Of a DNA stretch of 64,000 nt, positions 42,340 to 52,280 are shown piece after piece. A model generated the notes under the pieces. It was given only the letters and a program-made list of their open reading frames with translations. It did not search any database and was not told the DNA's origin. The DNA is from Aquimarina sp042434915. GTDB lineage: Bacteria > Bacteroidota > Bacteroidia > Flavobacteriales > Flavobacteriaceae. Both the position numbers and the translations under genes were made by a program. How positions within the stretch are numbered: position 1 is the stretch's first letter; each line of letters begins with the position of its first letter. The stretch is from positions 1,054,001 through 1,118,000 of the forward strand of contig NZ_CP170198.1 of NCBI RefSeq assembly GCF_042434915.1. The letters are read 5' to 3'.

Positions 42340-43977
42340 ATGAACCTTATTATGGACACTTTTAAATTTCTAATAAAATCTACCACTTTTTTTGTATTGT
42401 TGATAGTAACAACTAATAATCTGTTTGCACAAAAACCAATTTTGTCTGAAGATTTCAATTTCTCCATTGGAGAAAAATACAAACGTATAAAGAACACAAA
42501 TACGTATTTTGTAACATTGGGTCAACGAATGGTTGCTATAAAAAAGGGTCGCAAAGATATGACCATTCAAAGGTTTTCTTTGAAAGATTTAAAAGAAGAT
42601 CTCAAGAAAAGACAAATAATTGAAGATAAGGGTGATTTTCAATCAGTGATGGAATTGGATAGAGACGCAGTTGTTTTTTATACAATTAAAGATCGAGCTT
42701 ATGCACAACAGATATCAGTATCTGGGGTCGCTGCTCAAAAACCTATACAGTTAGTAACTGATAAAGAAAATATAGATCGCGATTTTGGTTTTAAAAGTAC
42801 GTATGGGTACGATGCGGGAGGAAGGATTAATAAATTCGTGTTTAAAAAGTCTTTTAACGGTACTAAGGTGCTCGTACTTTTTAGAGTAGAAACTGGTAAC
42901 GATAAGGCAGATAAAATAGGAGTTGCCATTTATAACTCAGACTTATCATTGCTATGGAAACGTAAAATAAGTCTGCCTTATCCATCAGAGCATATGCTAA
43001 ATGAGGATTTTGCTATCGATGACGAAGGCAATTTTTATATGACAGCTTCAATTTTTACAGCAGGGTCGTCTGACAAGGATAAATTAAAAAATAATTTTAG
43101 AACTGAAGTATTTAAAATTGGAGAAGAAGATAAAGAGTTTACCAAAAGTGAGATCACTTTAGGTAATAATTTTGTACAAGATGCTATAATATCTAAGGAT
43201 ATCACTGGATTGGTTAGAGTTTCTGGTTTTTACAGTGATGCATCAGATAAGGAGCAGGTAAAAGGGGTGTTTTCTACTCGATTGTCAGTAGATGGTACCT
43301 TAGAAAATACCATCAAAGCAGATTTTCCTAACAGTAAGTTGCAAGAGCTTGCAATGCAGCGAGAAACTCGTGTAAATGAAGGAACTCAAAAGGTTGATGA
43401 CAAAAAAGATTTTGAAAATATTAAAGTAAATGATGTAATTTTTAACCCAGATGGTAGTTTTGTTATCCTAAGCGAACAACGTTATGTAACTTCTCAGACT
43501 ACATCTAGTTCATCTGGATCTCGAACTACATACCGCTATTTTTATCGTGATATAACGGCATTTAAAGTATCCACTAGTTCAGAAATGGTGTGGATGCACA
43601 AATTGCCTAAGTATCAGATAGGAATTAATGGAAAAGCTAGTATGTCTTTTAAAAATTTTAAATTCAACGGTAAGCACTATTTATTTTTTGTGGATGATTT
43701 TACTAACTTAAAAAGAGCATTTGATGAGTTTCCGCAAAAATACTATGATGATAAAAAAGAGTTTTTGTATTTAACAGCATATATCATAGATGATGCTACT
43801 GGAGAGGTAGTAAAAGAACCAATTCTTACAGGAAGTGATATCAGAAATGCAAGACTTGAAACAATTTTGCTTACTAAAGCCCCTATGCTAAATAATGGCG
43901 ACTTAATTCTCGAAGTATTTGATGGTAAGAAGAATAATTTGTTGGTTAAAATTGAGCGAGTTGTAGATAAGAAATAG
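42340..43977 (+). CDS. Large secreted protein of unknown function
   Basis: 545 residues from ATG 42340 (chosen because the -7 box lies upstream of it). Signal peptide hydrophobic at about 13-24 and ending NNLFAQ. The mature protein is beta-rich with repeated strand-turn units and many Asp/Lys (DFGFKSTYGYDAGGRINKF, DDEGNFYMTAS), suggestive of a beta-propeller. A Ser-rich loop lies near residue 390. I do not recognise the family. It is monocistronic and ends at a strong bidirectional terminator shared with the pigment cluster's first gene. Confidence 0.75.
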   Translation: MNLIMDTFKFLIKSTTFFVLLIVTTNNLFAQKPILSEDFNFSIGEKYKRIKNTNTYFVTLGQRMVAIKKGRKDMTIQRFSLKDLKEDLKKRQIIEDKGDFQSVMELDRDAVVFYTIKDRAYAQQISVSGVAAQKPIQLVTDKENIDRDFGFKSTYGYDAGGRINKFVFKKSFNGTKVLVLFRVETGNDKADKIGVAIYNSDLSLLWKRKISLPYPSEHMLNEDFAIDDEGNFYMTASIFTAGSSDKDKLKNNFRTEVFKIGEEDKEFTKSEITLGNNFVQDAIISKDITGLVRVSGFYSDASDKEQVKGVFSTRLSVDGTLENTIKADFPNSKLQELAMQRETRVNEGTQKVDDKKDFENIKVNDVIFNPDGSFVILSEQRYVTSQTTSSSSGSRTTYRYFYRDITAFKVSTSSEMVWMHKLPKYQIGINGKASMSFKNFKFNGKHYLFFVDDFTNLKRAFDEFPQKYYDDKKEFLYLTAYIIDDATGEVVKEPILTGSDIRNARLETILLTKAPMLNNGDLILEVFDGKKNNLLVKIERVVDKK

Positions 43978-44010
43978 TGGTTACTATACTTACGTATAAT
44001 AATTCAGGAA

Positions 44011-44041
44011 AAAAAAGAGCGCTTTCCAAGCGCTCTTTTTT
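44011..44041. terminator. Bidirectional terminator at the left edge of the pigment cluster
   Basis: Perfect 14-bp arms AAAAAAGAGCGCTT (44011-44024) and AAGCGCTCTTTTTT (44028-44041), loop TCC, between convergent genes. Confidence 0.9.
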
Positions 44042-44059
44042 TGTATTATTACTTTTTTA

Positions 44060-45301
44060 TCAATCTGCCATTTTTTCTTCCATTTCAATTAGCTTAGCTA
44101 CATTGCGCACAAGTCGATTGTGCTTTTTAACAAAAGGGTTGGTCTCGTCCCATACATATCCTGCCAATACAGCACATATCTGCGCTTTTATAACCTCATT
44201 ACTATTTTTATGAAAAATTATTTTTTGTAAATTTCCAGAATACCACTCTTTAACATACGTTGAAAAGACATCAACTCCTTTTTTCATATAAGTTACAAAA
44301 TCCTCTTCCCAGTCTACATGCTCATTATTGAGTTCTTTAATAACCAGTTTTGCAGCTTTTAAACCCGATTCGGTTGCAAAAGATACACCAGATGAAAAAA
44401 CTGGATCCAAAAACTCTGCACTATTACCTGTTAGAACGAAACCGTTACCATGCAATTTGGTAACATTTTTGGCAATGTTCTCTACTTTATAAGGTTCAAA
44501 TAGATATGGGATATCTCTAAACTGCTCTTTATAATGTTTTGAAGTTTCCATCATTTGTAATAGAATCTCACTATTTGAACCTTTAAATGATTGTATCCAT
44601 TCCATAGGTCCTACAAAACCAATACTGGTATTACCATTAGAAAAAGGTATGTACCAAAACCAAACTTCAGTGTCAATAATTTCAAAAGTAATAAGTGTAC
44701 CTTCTGCGCCTTTTGGACGGTTTATATCGTTTACCTGAGTAAATATAGAGCCGTGTTGTGCAATTTTGGGAGTAGCTTCTAGACCTAGCTGTTTTGCAAT
44801 TACACGACCAAAACCACTAGAATCAATAATGTATTTTGCTTTAATATCAGTCTCTGTACCATCCTTATGTTTGACACGAGTAATTGAATGCTGGTCAAAA
44901 AAATTAACATCTATAACTTCAGTTTCAAAATCGATAAGAACTCCTTTGGATAGTAATTCGTCGGTAAGAGTTTTGTCAAAATGATCTCTAGGTACTTGCC
45001 AAGTCCAGTCCCAACCTTCACCATGCTTTTTACTAAAATCAAAAATGCCTTCAGCATCATCTTTAATAAACCTAGCGCCATGTTTTTTTTGATACCCTTG
45101 CTTCTTTAAACAGGTTAAAAGTCCAGCTTCATCAAAGTTATCCATGCATCGAGGGATTAAGCTTTCTCCAACCTGATATCTTGGAAATTTACATTTTTCA
45201 ATGACTTTTACCTTAATGTTATTTTTTTTTAGATAAGCTGCGCTAACACTTCCAGAAGGACCGGCACCAATTACAAGAACATCGACAATTTCTTTTTTCA
45301 T
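44060..45301 (-). CDS. FAD-dependent halogenase/monooxygenase-like protein of the flexirubin cluster
   Basis: 413 residues. FAD site IGAGPSGSVSAAYL (11-24), the PRYQVGESLIPRC segment (40-52) shared by flavin-dependent halogenases and related reductases, and GWDWTWQVPR (96-105), a variant of the WxWxIP motif of flavin halogenases. It could halogenate or hydroxylate the phenolic end of the pigment; some flexirubins are chlorinated. Because the WxWxIP-type motif is not exact, plain monooxygenase activity is also possible. It is divergent from the ammonia-lyase gene, 100 bp apart. Confidence 0.78.
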   Translation of the reverse strand: MKKEIVDVLVIGAGPSGSVSAAYLKKNNIKVKVIEKCKFPRYQVGESLIPRCMDNFDEAGLLTCLKKQGYQKKHGARFIKDDAEGIFDFSKKHGEGWDWTWQVPRDHFDKTLTDELLSKGVLIDFETEVIDVNFFDQHSITRVKHKDGTETDIKAKYIIDSSGFGRVIAKQLGLEATPKIAQHGSIFTQVNDINRPKGAEGTLITFEIIDTEVWFWYIPFSNGNTSIGFVGPMEWIQSFKGSNSEILLQMMETSKHYKEQFRDIPYLFEPYKVENIAKNVTKLHGNGFVLTGNSAEFLDPVFSSGVSFATESGLKAAKLVIKELNNEHVDWEEDFVTYMKKGVDVFSTYVKEWYSGNLQKIIFHKNSNEVIKAQICAVLAGYVWDETNPFVKKHNRLVRNVAKLIEMEEKMAD

Positions 45302-45327
45302 GATTTTTTCAGCTACATTAAATACAT

Positions 45328-45335
45328 TACATTTG
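45328..45335 (+). promoter_or_regulatory. -7 box of the tyrosine ammonia-lyase gene
   Basis: TACATTTG, 66 bp before the ATG at 45402. Confidence 0.5.
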
Positions 45336-45401
45336 GCTTCGTAAAAATAGAGAGTAATCTCGAAATTTTTACGCTTTATCGAAAAAAATTACCAAATAAC
45401 G

Positions 45402-46931
45402 ATGTTAGAACCCAATAAGAGATTAGAAATAGATGACTTTATTAAGGTCATTTTTGAAGACGAAAATGTAACAATACATGATGCAATTCTTAAGCAGGTT
45501 AGAGATAGTCATGAGTTTCTATTATCTTTTTCTGAAAATAAAGTTATTTATGGTGTCAATACTGGCTTTGGACCTATGGCTCAGTATAAAATTGATGATA
45601 AGGATAGGATTGAACTTCAATTCAATCTAATAAGAAGTCATTCTTCAGGCACAGGTAAACCAATGGAACCTGCTTATGTGAAGGCTTTGATGTTGGCAAG
45701 ACTTAATACATTGTCTCTAGGTAAATCAGGAGTGCACCAATCGGTTGTTGAACGATTAACAGATTTAATTAATTTAAATATTACCCCCTTAATTTTTGAA
45801 CATGGGGGAGTAGGTGCAAGTGGAGATTTGGTGCAATTAGCACATTTAGCATTAGTATTGATTGGCGAAGGAGAGGTTTTTTATAAAAATGAACGACGTG
45901 CCACAAAAGATGTTTATCAAGAACTAGGAATTGATACAATTCAAATCAAGGTTAGAGAAGGACTTGCCTTAATGAATGGAACTTCGGCAATGACCGGAAT
46001 CGGAATCGTGAATGTAATCAATGCGCAAAAATTATTAGATTGGTCAATATGTTGTTCGGCAGCGATTAATGAAATCGTGCAAGCATATGATGATCATCTA
46101 TCAATAGAGCTTAACCATAGTAAATTGCATATTGGACAGCAAGAAGTTGCAAAAAAAATGAGAAATCATCTTTCTGATAGTCAATTGACCCGGGATCGTA
46201 CAGAGCATTTATACTCTGGTCAAACCGAGGATGTGTACTTTAAGGAAAAAGTACAAGAGTATTATTCACTTAGGTGTGTTCCCCAAATTTTAGGACCCGT
46301 TAGCGATACAATACAGCACGTAGGTAAAATTCTAATTGAAGAGCTAAACTCTGCCAATGACAACCCCATAATTGATGTTAAAACAAAGCATGTTTATCAT
46401 GGCGGAAATTTTCATGGGGATTACGTATCATTAGAAATGGATAAATTAAAGTTAGTAACTACAAAGATGTCGATGTTAGCAGAACGGCAACTCAATTATT
46501 TGTTGAATTCAAAGCTCAATGATATTTTACCTCCTTTTGTGAATTTGGGGAAACTTGGTTTTAATTTTGGGATGCAAGGTGTGCAATTTACAGCAGTATC
46601 AACAACAGCAGAGAACCAAATGTTATCAAATTCTATGTATGTTCACAGTATACCGAATAACAATGATAACCAGGACATAGTGAGTATGGGAACTAATGCG
46701 GCAAATATCACTAAAACAGTAATCGAAAACACCTATGAGGTATTAGCTATCGAAGTAATGACAATTGTACAAGCACTAGAATTTTTAGATTTTGGTGATA
46801 AATTATCTTCTCAGACCCAAAAATTAGTTTTAGCAATAAAGAAAATTGTACCTCCCTTTACTAAAGATTACATCACTTATCCATTTGTTCGAGAGGTAAA
46901 GGATTATTTGAAAAATAATTCTGCTACTTAG
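45402..46931 (+). CDS. Tyrosine ammonia-lyase
   Basis: 509 residues of the MIO-dependent aromatic ammonia-lyase family. The self-forming cofactor triad Ala-Ser-Gly is at 139-141 in GGVGASGDLVQLAHLAL, and the catalytic Tyr is in VIYGVNTGFGPMAQY. NLIRSHSSGTGKP (75-87) and HGGNFHGDYVSLEMDKLK match what I recall of the Flavobacterium johnsoniae tyrosine ammonia-lyase rather than housekeeping histidine lyases. The product 4-coumarate is the starter of flexirubin polyenes. It has its own -7 box and lies 162 bp before fabG. Confidence 0.9.
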   Translation: MLEPNKRLEIDDFIKVIFEDENVTIHDAILKQVRDSHEFLLSFSENKVIYGVNTGFGPMAQYKIDDKDRIELQFNLIRSHSSGTGKPMEPAYVKALMLARLNTLSLGKSGVHQSVVERLTDLINLNITPLIFEHGGVGASGDLVQLAHLALVLIGEGEVFYKNERRATKDVYQELGIDTIQIKVREGLALMNGTSAMTGIGIVNVINAQKLLDWSICCSAAINEIVQAYDDHLSIELNHSKLHIGQQEVAKKMRNHLSDSQLTRDRTEHLYSGQTEDVYFKEKVQEYYSLRCVPQILGPVSDTIQHVGKILIEELNSANDNPIIDVKTKHVYHGGNFHGDYVSLEMDKLKLVTTKMSMLAERQLNYLLNSKLNDILPPFVNLGKLGFNFGMQGVQFTAVSTTAENQMLSNSMYVHSIPNNNDNQDIVSMGTNAANITKTVIENTYEVLAIEVMTIVQALEFLDFGDKLSSQTQKLVLAIKKIVPPFTKDYITYPFVREVKDYLKNNSAT

Positions 46932-47093
46932 TTAAAATACAATAAAGATATGCTAACTATATTATTTTATAAATCAACAAATGCCATTGGTTGTTAAATT
47001 TCCTTTTTTTTTGGTGGTTGTTAATTAAATCTTAAATTCAAATTATAAATAAGTTGGTGATGCTACTTATTTTAAAAATAATAAATAGACTGT

Positions 47094-47825
47094 ATGAAAT
47101 ACGCTTTAGTTACTGGAGGATCACGAGGTATTGGCAGAGAGATTGCTATAAAATTGTCCGTTGATTTAAACTATCCGATTCTTCTCAATTATCAGTCTAA
47201 TGATGATGCAGCTTTTGAGACCAAAAAGGATATTGAGGCTTCTGGGGGGTCGTGCACGCTTCTTAAATTCGATGTTTCTAATCAAGAAGCGGTTCATTTG
47301 ACAATTGATACTTGGACAACCCAAAATCCAGATTCATTGATCGAAGTTTTGATTAATAATGCTGGGATTACACGAGATGGGTTATTTATGTGGATGAAAC
47401 CCGAAGATTGGCATCAAGTGATAGATATAAGCCTTAATGGATTTTATAATGTAACTAATCATGTGATTCAAAAAATGCTCAGTAATCGATATGGTAGAAT
47501 AATTAATGTAGTATCTGTATCTGGAGTAAAAGGGACCCCAGGGCAAACAAATTATTCGGCAGCAAAAGGGGCATTAGTAGGTGCTACAAAAGCATTAGCC
47601 CAAGAAGTAGCAAAACGCAAAATAACTGTGAATGCAGTTGCACCAGGTTTTATAAAAACTGATATGACTGCAGAGATGGATGAAAAAGAATTGAAAAAAA
47701 TGATCCCTGCCAATCGTTTTGGTGAAGCAGAGGAAGTCGCAGACTTGGTTTCTTTTTTAGCATCCAAACGAGCTTCCTACATAACTGGAGAAATTGTTAA
47801 TATTAACGGCGGAATCTATTCATAA
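47094..47825 (+). CDS. fabG: 3-oxoacyl-ACP reductase, FabG-like
   Basis: 243 residues, classical short-chain reductase. TGGSRGIGREIA (7-18) binds NADPH, NNAG is present near 88-91, and the Ser-Tyr-Lys catalytic set is in SVSGVKGTPGQTNYSAAKG (about 141-159). It reduces the 3-keto group after each condensation in polyene building. It opens the long string of genes that runs to 63758, with a 3-bp gap to the ketosynthase. Confidence 0.92.
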   Translation: MKYALVTGGSRGIGREIAIKLSVDLNYPILLNYQSNDDAAFETKKDIEASGGSCTLLKFDVSNQEAVHLTIDTWTTQNPDSLIEVLINNAGITRDGLFMWMKPEDWHQVIDISLNGFYNVTNHVIQKMLSNRYGRIINVVSVSGVKGTPGQTNYSAAKGALVGATKALAQEVAKRKITVNAVAPGFIKTDMTAEMDEKELKKMIPANRFGEAEEVADLVSFLASKRASYITGEIVNINGGIYS

Positions 47826-47828
47826 CAT

Positions 47829-49046
47829 ATGCGGAGAGTTGTAATCACAGGAATGGGTATTTATTCATGTATTGGTACTAATATCAACGAAGTAAAAGAA
47901 TCTCTATACCAAGGTAAATCAGGTATTGTGTATGATCAAGCTCGCAAAGATTTTGGTTACCGCTCAGCATTAACTGGTACAGTACCCAAGCCAGATTTAA
48001 AAAAAGAATTAAGTCGAAGACAGCGAATAAGTTTTGGATCAGAATCAGAGTATGCATACATAGCTACTAAACAGGCTTTTGAACAAGCAGGTATAGATCA
48101 AGATTTTTTGGACTCTAAAGAAATAGGTATTTTGTTCGGTAATGATAGTACTGCAGAGTCTGTTATGGAGGCTATCGATAAGATTCGCGTTAAAAAAGAC
48201 ACTACGCTTGTAGGGTCTGGAGGTGTTTTTAAATCGATGAATTCTACCGTGACAATGAACTTATCTACAGTGTTCAAGTTAAAAGGTATAAATTTCACTA
48301 TCAGTGCCGCTTGTGCAAGTGGTTCTCATTCTATAGGAATGGGCTATTTACTTATAAAACAAGGTCTTCAAGATTATGTGATTTGTGGCGGCGCACAAGA
48401 GATTAATGAATATGCTTTTGGTAGTTTTGATGGATTGGGTGTTTTCTCGGTAAATGAAGATAATCCTCAACAAGCATCAAGACCATTTGACATAGATCGT
48501 GATGGTCTGGTTCCTAGTGGTGGTGGAGCCTCGTTATTTTTAGAAAGTTATGAAAGTGCTATAGCTCGAGGGGCAACTATTTTGGGTGAAATTGTGGGTT
48601 ACGGTTTTTCGTCTAATGGAGATCATATTTCTACTCCTAATCAAGAAGGGCCAGCTAGAGCGATGAAAAGAGCTGTTGAACAAGCAAATATAGATCCTAG
48701 TGCTGTAGACTACGTAAATGCTCATGCGACTTCAACACCTATTGGTGATGCAAATGAGGCTAAGGCTATTAATGAAGTGTTTGGCGAATCAAAACCCTAT
48801 GTGAGCTCTACAAAATCTATGACTGGACATGAATGTTGGATGGCAGGTGCTAGTGAAATTGTATATTCATTGATAATGATGAATAATTCGTTTATCGCGC
48901 CTAATATAAATTTGAAACAACCAGATGAAGATTCGTCTAAGTTAAATCTTACAAACAAAACTATAAATAAAGAAATAAATGTATTTTTGTCGAATTCATT
49001 TGGATTTGGGGGAACAAATTCGGCAATTGTTATTAAAAAAGTTTAG
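47829..49046 (+). CDS. Beta-ketoacyl-ACP synthase, FabF/FabB type
   Basis: 405 residues with a complete Cys-His-His active site: Cys162 in ACASGSHSIG, His299 in NAHATSTP and His334 in MTGHECWMAG. It condenses malonyl-ACP with the growing acyl chain, so it is a candidate elongating ketosynthase of the polyene. Sits between fabG and an ACP gene. Confidence 0.93.
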   Translation: MRRVVITGMGIYSCIGTNINEVKESLYQGKSGIVYDQARKDFGYRSALTGTVPKPDLKKELSRRQRISFGSESEYAYIATKQAFEQAGIDQDFLDSKEIGILFGNDSTAESVMEAIDKIRVKKDTTLVGSGGVFKSMNSTVTMNLSTVFKLKGINFTISAACASGSHSIGMGYLLIKQGLQDYVICGGAQEINEYAFGSFDGLGVFSVNEDNPQQASRPFDIDRDGLVPSGGGASLFLESYESAIARGATILGEIVGYGFSSNGDHISTPNQEGPARAMKRAVEQANIDPSAVDYVNAHATSTPIGDANEAKAINEVFGESKPYVSSTKSMTGHECWMAGASEIVYSLIMMNNSFIAPNINLKQPDEDSSKLNLTNKTINKEINVFLSNSFGFGGTNSAIVIKKV

Positions 49047-49067
49047 GATAGGAAAAAAATACTAAGG

Positions 49068-49316
49068 ATGATGGAAACGAGTATTATTGTTGAAAAGGTA
49101 GATGCATTTTTAATTGAAGAATTTGAAGTTTCATCCGATGAGATTTCATCAGAAGCAAATTTGAAAGAAACATTAGATCTTGATAGTCTTGATTATGTAG
49201 ATTTAGTAGTTGCTATAGAAGCCACTTTTGGTGTAAAGTTAGTGGGTGAAGATTTTGTAGGTGTAGAGAGTTTTCAAGATTTCTATAATTTGATAGAAAG
49301 AAAAGTCAACGCTTAA
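49068..49316 (+). CDS. Acyl carrier protein
   Basis: 82 residues, acidic, with the phosphopantetheine site Ser40 in LDLDSLDYVDL. It carries the growing polyene or the resorcinol precursor. One of two ACPs in the cluster; it ends 2 bp before the acyltransferase gene. Confidence 0.93.
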   Translation: MMETSIIVEKVDAFLIEEFEVSSDEISSEANLKETLDLDSLDYVDLVVAIEATFGVKLVGEDFVGVESFQDFYNLIERKVNA

Positions 49317-49318
49317 TT

Positions 49319-50212
49319 ATGGCACAATGGCAGGGTAAGGCAAAAGGTACACCTTTGGGTTATAAAATTTTTATAACTTTAATTAAATATGGAGGTCTCA
49401 AAACTGCTTATTCTGTACTTGTTTTTGTAGCATTATATTATGTTTTCTTTTCATACGATACTACACGAGCAAATTATTATTATTTTAAAAAACGCTTAAA
49501 TTTTTCACGATTCAAATCTATACTAAGTGTCTATCAAAACTATTTTGTCTTTGGACAGACCTTAATTGATCGTACTGCTATTTCTTTCGGTTTACGCAAA
49601 AAATTTGTTTTCAATCATGATGGTCGAGAACGTATGCAAAATTTATTGAAAGAAGGTAGAGGAGGTGTTATTTTTAGTGCACATATAGGGAGTTTTAATA
49701 TAGCGCGTTATTTCTTCGACGATTTTAATTTGCGAGGAACTATGATCAATTTACTTGTCACTGATCAGGAAAATGAGCAGATAAAACAATACGTTGGAGC
49801 AGTATCAGAGGATACTAAAATGAATTTTATTGTTATTAAACCCGACATGTCGCATATCTTTAAAATGAATGATGCGTTATCAAATAAAGAGGTTATTATT
49901 TTTGCTTCTGACCGGTATGTAGAAGGCGTGCAGTTTTTAGATGAAGATTTATTGGGAAAAACAGTCAAATTTCCTGCTGGACCTTTTAAGCTAGCAGCAA
50001 GAAAAAAAATCCCTATTCTTTTTATGTATATCATGAAGGGGAAGGGTAAAAATTATAATTTATATGCCAGAGCACCTATTTTTAAGGACACCCCTGTTCG
50101 ACCTCGACATGTTTTAAAAGAATATGTGCGTAATTTAGAAATTATGATAAACAAATATCCGCTTCAATGGTTTAATTTTTATGATTATTGGAATGATATA
50201 ACTACTAAATAA
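49319..50212 (+). CDS. Lipid A acyltransferase-like (HtrB/LpxL) protein
   Basis: 297 residues with one N-terminal membrane helix (about 30-46) and the LABLAT domain. The active-site block is SAHIGSFNIARYF with His122. Where LpxL/HtrB enzymes have Glu or Asp four residues on (HxxxxE/D), this protein has Asn127, so either the catalytic pair is modified or the activity differs. In pigment clusters this protein is thought to join acyl units, for example the polyene to the resorcinol. Overlaps darA by one nucleotide. Confidence 0.82.
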   Translation: MAQWQGKAKGTPLGYKIFITLIKYGGLKTAYSVLVFVALYYVFFSYDTTRANYYYFKKRLNFSRFKSILSVYQNYFVFGQTLIDRTAISFGLRKKFVFNHDGRERMQNLLKEGRGGVIFSAHIGSFNIARYFFDDFNLRGTMINLLVTDQENEQIKQYVGAVSEDTKMNFIVIKPDMSHIFKMNDALSNKEVIIFASDRYVEGVQFLDEDLLGKTVKFPAGPFKLAARKKIPILFMYIMKGKGKNYNLYARAPIFKDTPVRPRHVLKEYVRNLEIMINKYPLQWFNFYDYWNDITTK

Positions 50213-51135
50213 TGAAAAATGTTTTAATATTATATTATAGTCAAAGCGGTCAGCTCTATGACGTCTTGCGCAATATAGCTAAACCACTCATGGAAAGTGC
50301 GCATACTAATGTAGTTATTCAACCCATAGAACCCATTGAACCGTTTAATTTTCCGTGGAAAAAGAAAGATTTTTTTCAAGTATTTCCTGAAACATTTTTA
50401 CAAAAATCTGTACCCATTAAACCACTACCAGATCATATTAAAAATGGGAATTTTGATTTGGTAATTTTGGGATATACCGTTTGGTATCTTTCGCCATCTT
50501 TACCAATAAATTCATTTTTAAAAAGTGAAGACGCTAACACATTATTGCAAAATACTCCAGTGGTTACCGTCAATGCTTCGCGTAATATGTGGATTATGGC
50601 TCAAGAAAAAATAAAAAAACTCTTGGTTGACGCCAATGCCAAATTGGTTGGTAATATTGCTTTTGTAGACAGACATATTAATCATATAAGTGTTATAACT
50701 ATTGTGCACTGGATGATGGGAGGCAAAAAGACTAGATATTTAGGTGTTTTTCCTAAACCTGGAGTTTCTGACGAGGATATTAATTCTGCAGATAAGTTTG
50801 GTGAAATTATTAAAACTCATCTCGAGTCAAAAGAACTTGAGACTTTACAAAAACAGATTGTTACTGCTGGCGGTGTACTTATTAAACCATTTTTAATTCG
50901 TTCTGATCAAGGAGGCAATAGGGTTTTTAATAAATGGTCAAAAATTATATATAAAGCGGGTCAAAAATCTGATAAACGTAGAGCTCGCTTACTTAAATTT
51001 TTTAACTATTATCTGTTATTTGCTATATGGATAGTAGTACCTATTGTTTTTATTATATTTTTACTGACTTATTTACCTCTATATGGTAAAATAAAGAGAG
51101 ATAAAGTATATTATCAATCGGTAATGTTAAGGTAG
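50212..51135 (+). CDS. darA: DarA-like dialkylresorcinol-forming protein
   Basis: 307 residues. The N-terminal half has a flavodoxin-like fold with LILYYSQSGQLYDVL (5-19, phosphate loop), and the C-terminus has a membrane helix (about 267-288). This matches the DarA proteins that stand next to DarB in flexirubin and dialkylresorcinol clusters; DarA is regarded as the enzyme that aromatises the cyclohexanedione made by DarB. The flavodoxin-like start fits a flavin-dependent oxidation. The gap to darB is 11 bp. Confidence 0.85.
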   Translation: MKNVLILYYSQSGQLYDVLRNIAKPLMESAHTNVVIQPIEPIEPFNFPWKKKDFFQVFPETFLQKSVPIKPLPDHIKNGNFDLVILGYTVWYLSPSLPINSFLKSEDANTLLQNTPVVTVNASRNMWIMAQEKIKKLLVDANAKLVGNIAFVDRHINHISVITIVHWMMGGKKTRYLGVFPKPGVSDEDINSADKFGEIIKTHLESKELETLQKQIVTAGGVLIKPFLIRSDQGGNRVFNKWSKIIYKAGQKSDKRRARLLKFFNYYLLFAIWIVVPIVFIIFLLTYLPLYGKIKRDKVYYQSVMLR

Positions 51136-51146
51136 TAATACAATTT

Positions 51147-52280
51147 ATGAAAGAAGTATACATAACAAAAACATCGCATTTTTTACCCAATGAACCAGTA
51201 ACGAATGATCAGATGGAGTCCAAATTGGGATATGTTGATGGAAAAACCTCTAGAGCAAGAAGAATAGTCTTAAGGAATAATGGGATTATTACCCGGTACT
51301 ATGCATTGGACAAAAACGGGAACAGTACTCATAATAATGCCGACCTAACTGCTGCTGCTATTCAAAGTATACTTAACGACACAAAAACACCCAAATCAGT
51401 CGAACTTTTATCCTGTGGTACATCCACTCCCGATAATTTATTACCTGCACATGCCTCTATGGTTCATGGTTTGTTGGATGTAAAAACGATAGAATTAAAT
51501 ACTGCATCTGGCGTCTGTTGCTCAGGTATGAGTGCACTCAAATATGGTTATTTGGCAATTAAAGCAGAAGATAAGAATAATGCGATTTGTACAGGTTCCG
51601 AACGTGTTTCTACTTGGATGCAAGGACATAAATTTGATAAGGAGGTAGAAAATTTAAAAAAGTTAGAGGAGCAACCCGTAGTAGGATTTAAAAAGGATTT
51701 TTTACGTTGGATGCTGTCTGATGGCGCAGGCGCTTTCTTACTAGAAAATGAGCCAAAAGGAGAAACACCTCTAAGAATAGAATGGATGCATGCATACTCT
51801 TATGCAAATGAATTAGAAGCTTGCATGTATGCTGGCGGAGATAAAGCGGAAGATGGATCTCTTAAACCTTGGAGTGAGTATAAACCAGAAAATTGGCTTA
51901 AAGAGTCTATATTTTCTTTAAAACAGGATGTTAAAATTCTAGATGAGTTTGTGTCCAAAAAAGGAGTTGAAAGTCTCAAAGATGTTTTAAAAAAGAAAGA
52001 GATCGACGTGGCTACAATTGATTATTTCCTTCCTCATATTTCTTCTTTTTATTTTGGTGATAGATTACAAGATGCAATGAAAGATGCAGGTATTTTTATA
52101 CCTAAGGATAAATGGTTTACAAACTTAGCAGATGTTGGTAATATTGGTTCTGCCTCTATTTATTTAATTATAGATGCATTAGTTAACTCAGGCAAGCTAA
52201 TTAAGGGAGACCGCTTACTTGTAGCAGTGCCAGAAAGCGGACGTTTTTCGTACTTTTATAGTTTATTGACCGTTTGCTAA
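51147..52280 (+). CDS. darB: DarB-type ketosynthase (KAS III fold)
   Basis: 377 residues of the FabH-like fold. Catalytic Cys is Cys125 in SGVCCSGMSALKYG, with His in YFLPHISSFYF and Asn in DVGNIGSASIYL. DarB couples two beta-keto acyl units to a 1,3-cyclohexanedione, precursor of the dialkylresorcinol half of flexirubin. It directly follows darA, and its stop overlaps the ATG of the hotdog gene (TAATG). Confidence 0.9.
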   Translation: MKEVYITKTSHFLPNEPVTNDQMESKLGYVDGKTSRARRIVLRNNGIITRYYALDKNGNSTHNNADLTAAAIQSILNDTKTPKSVELLSCGTSTPDNLLPAHASMVHGLLDVKTIELNTASGVCCSGMSALKYGYLAIKAEDKNNAICTGSERVSTWMQGHKFDKEVENLKKLEEQPVVGFKKDFLRWMLSDGAGAFLLENEPKGETPLRIEWMHAYSYANELEACMYAGGDKAEDGSLKPWSEYKPENWLKESIFSLKQDVKILDEFVSKKGVESLKDVLKKKEIDVATIDYFLPHISSFYFGDRLQDAMKDAGIFIPKDKWFTNLADVGNIGSASIYLIIDALVNSGKLIKGDRLLVAVPESGRFSYFYSLLTVC

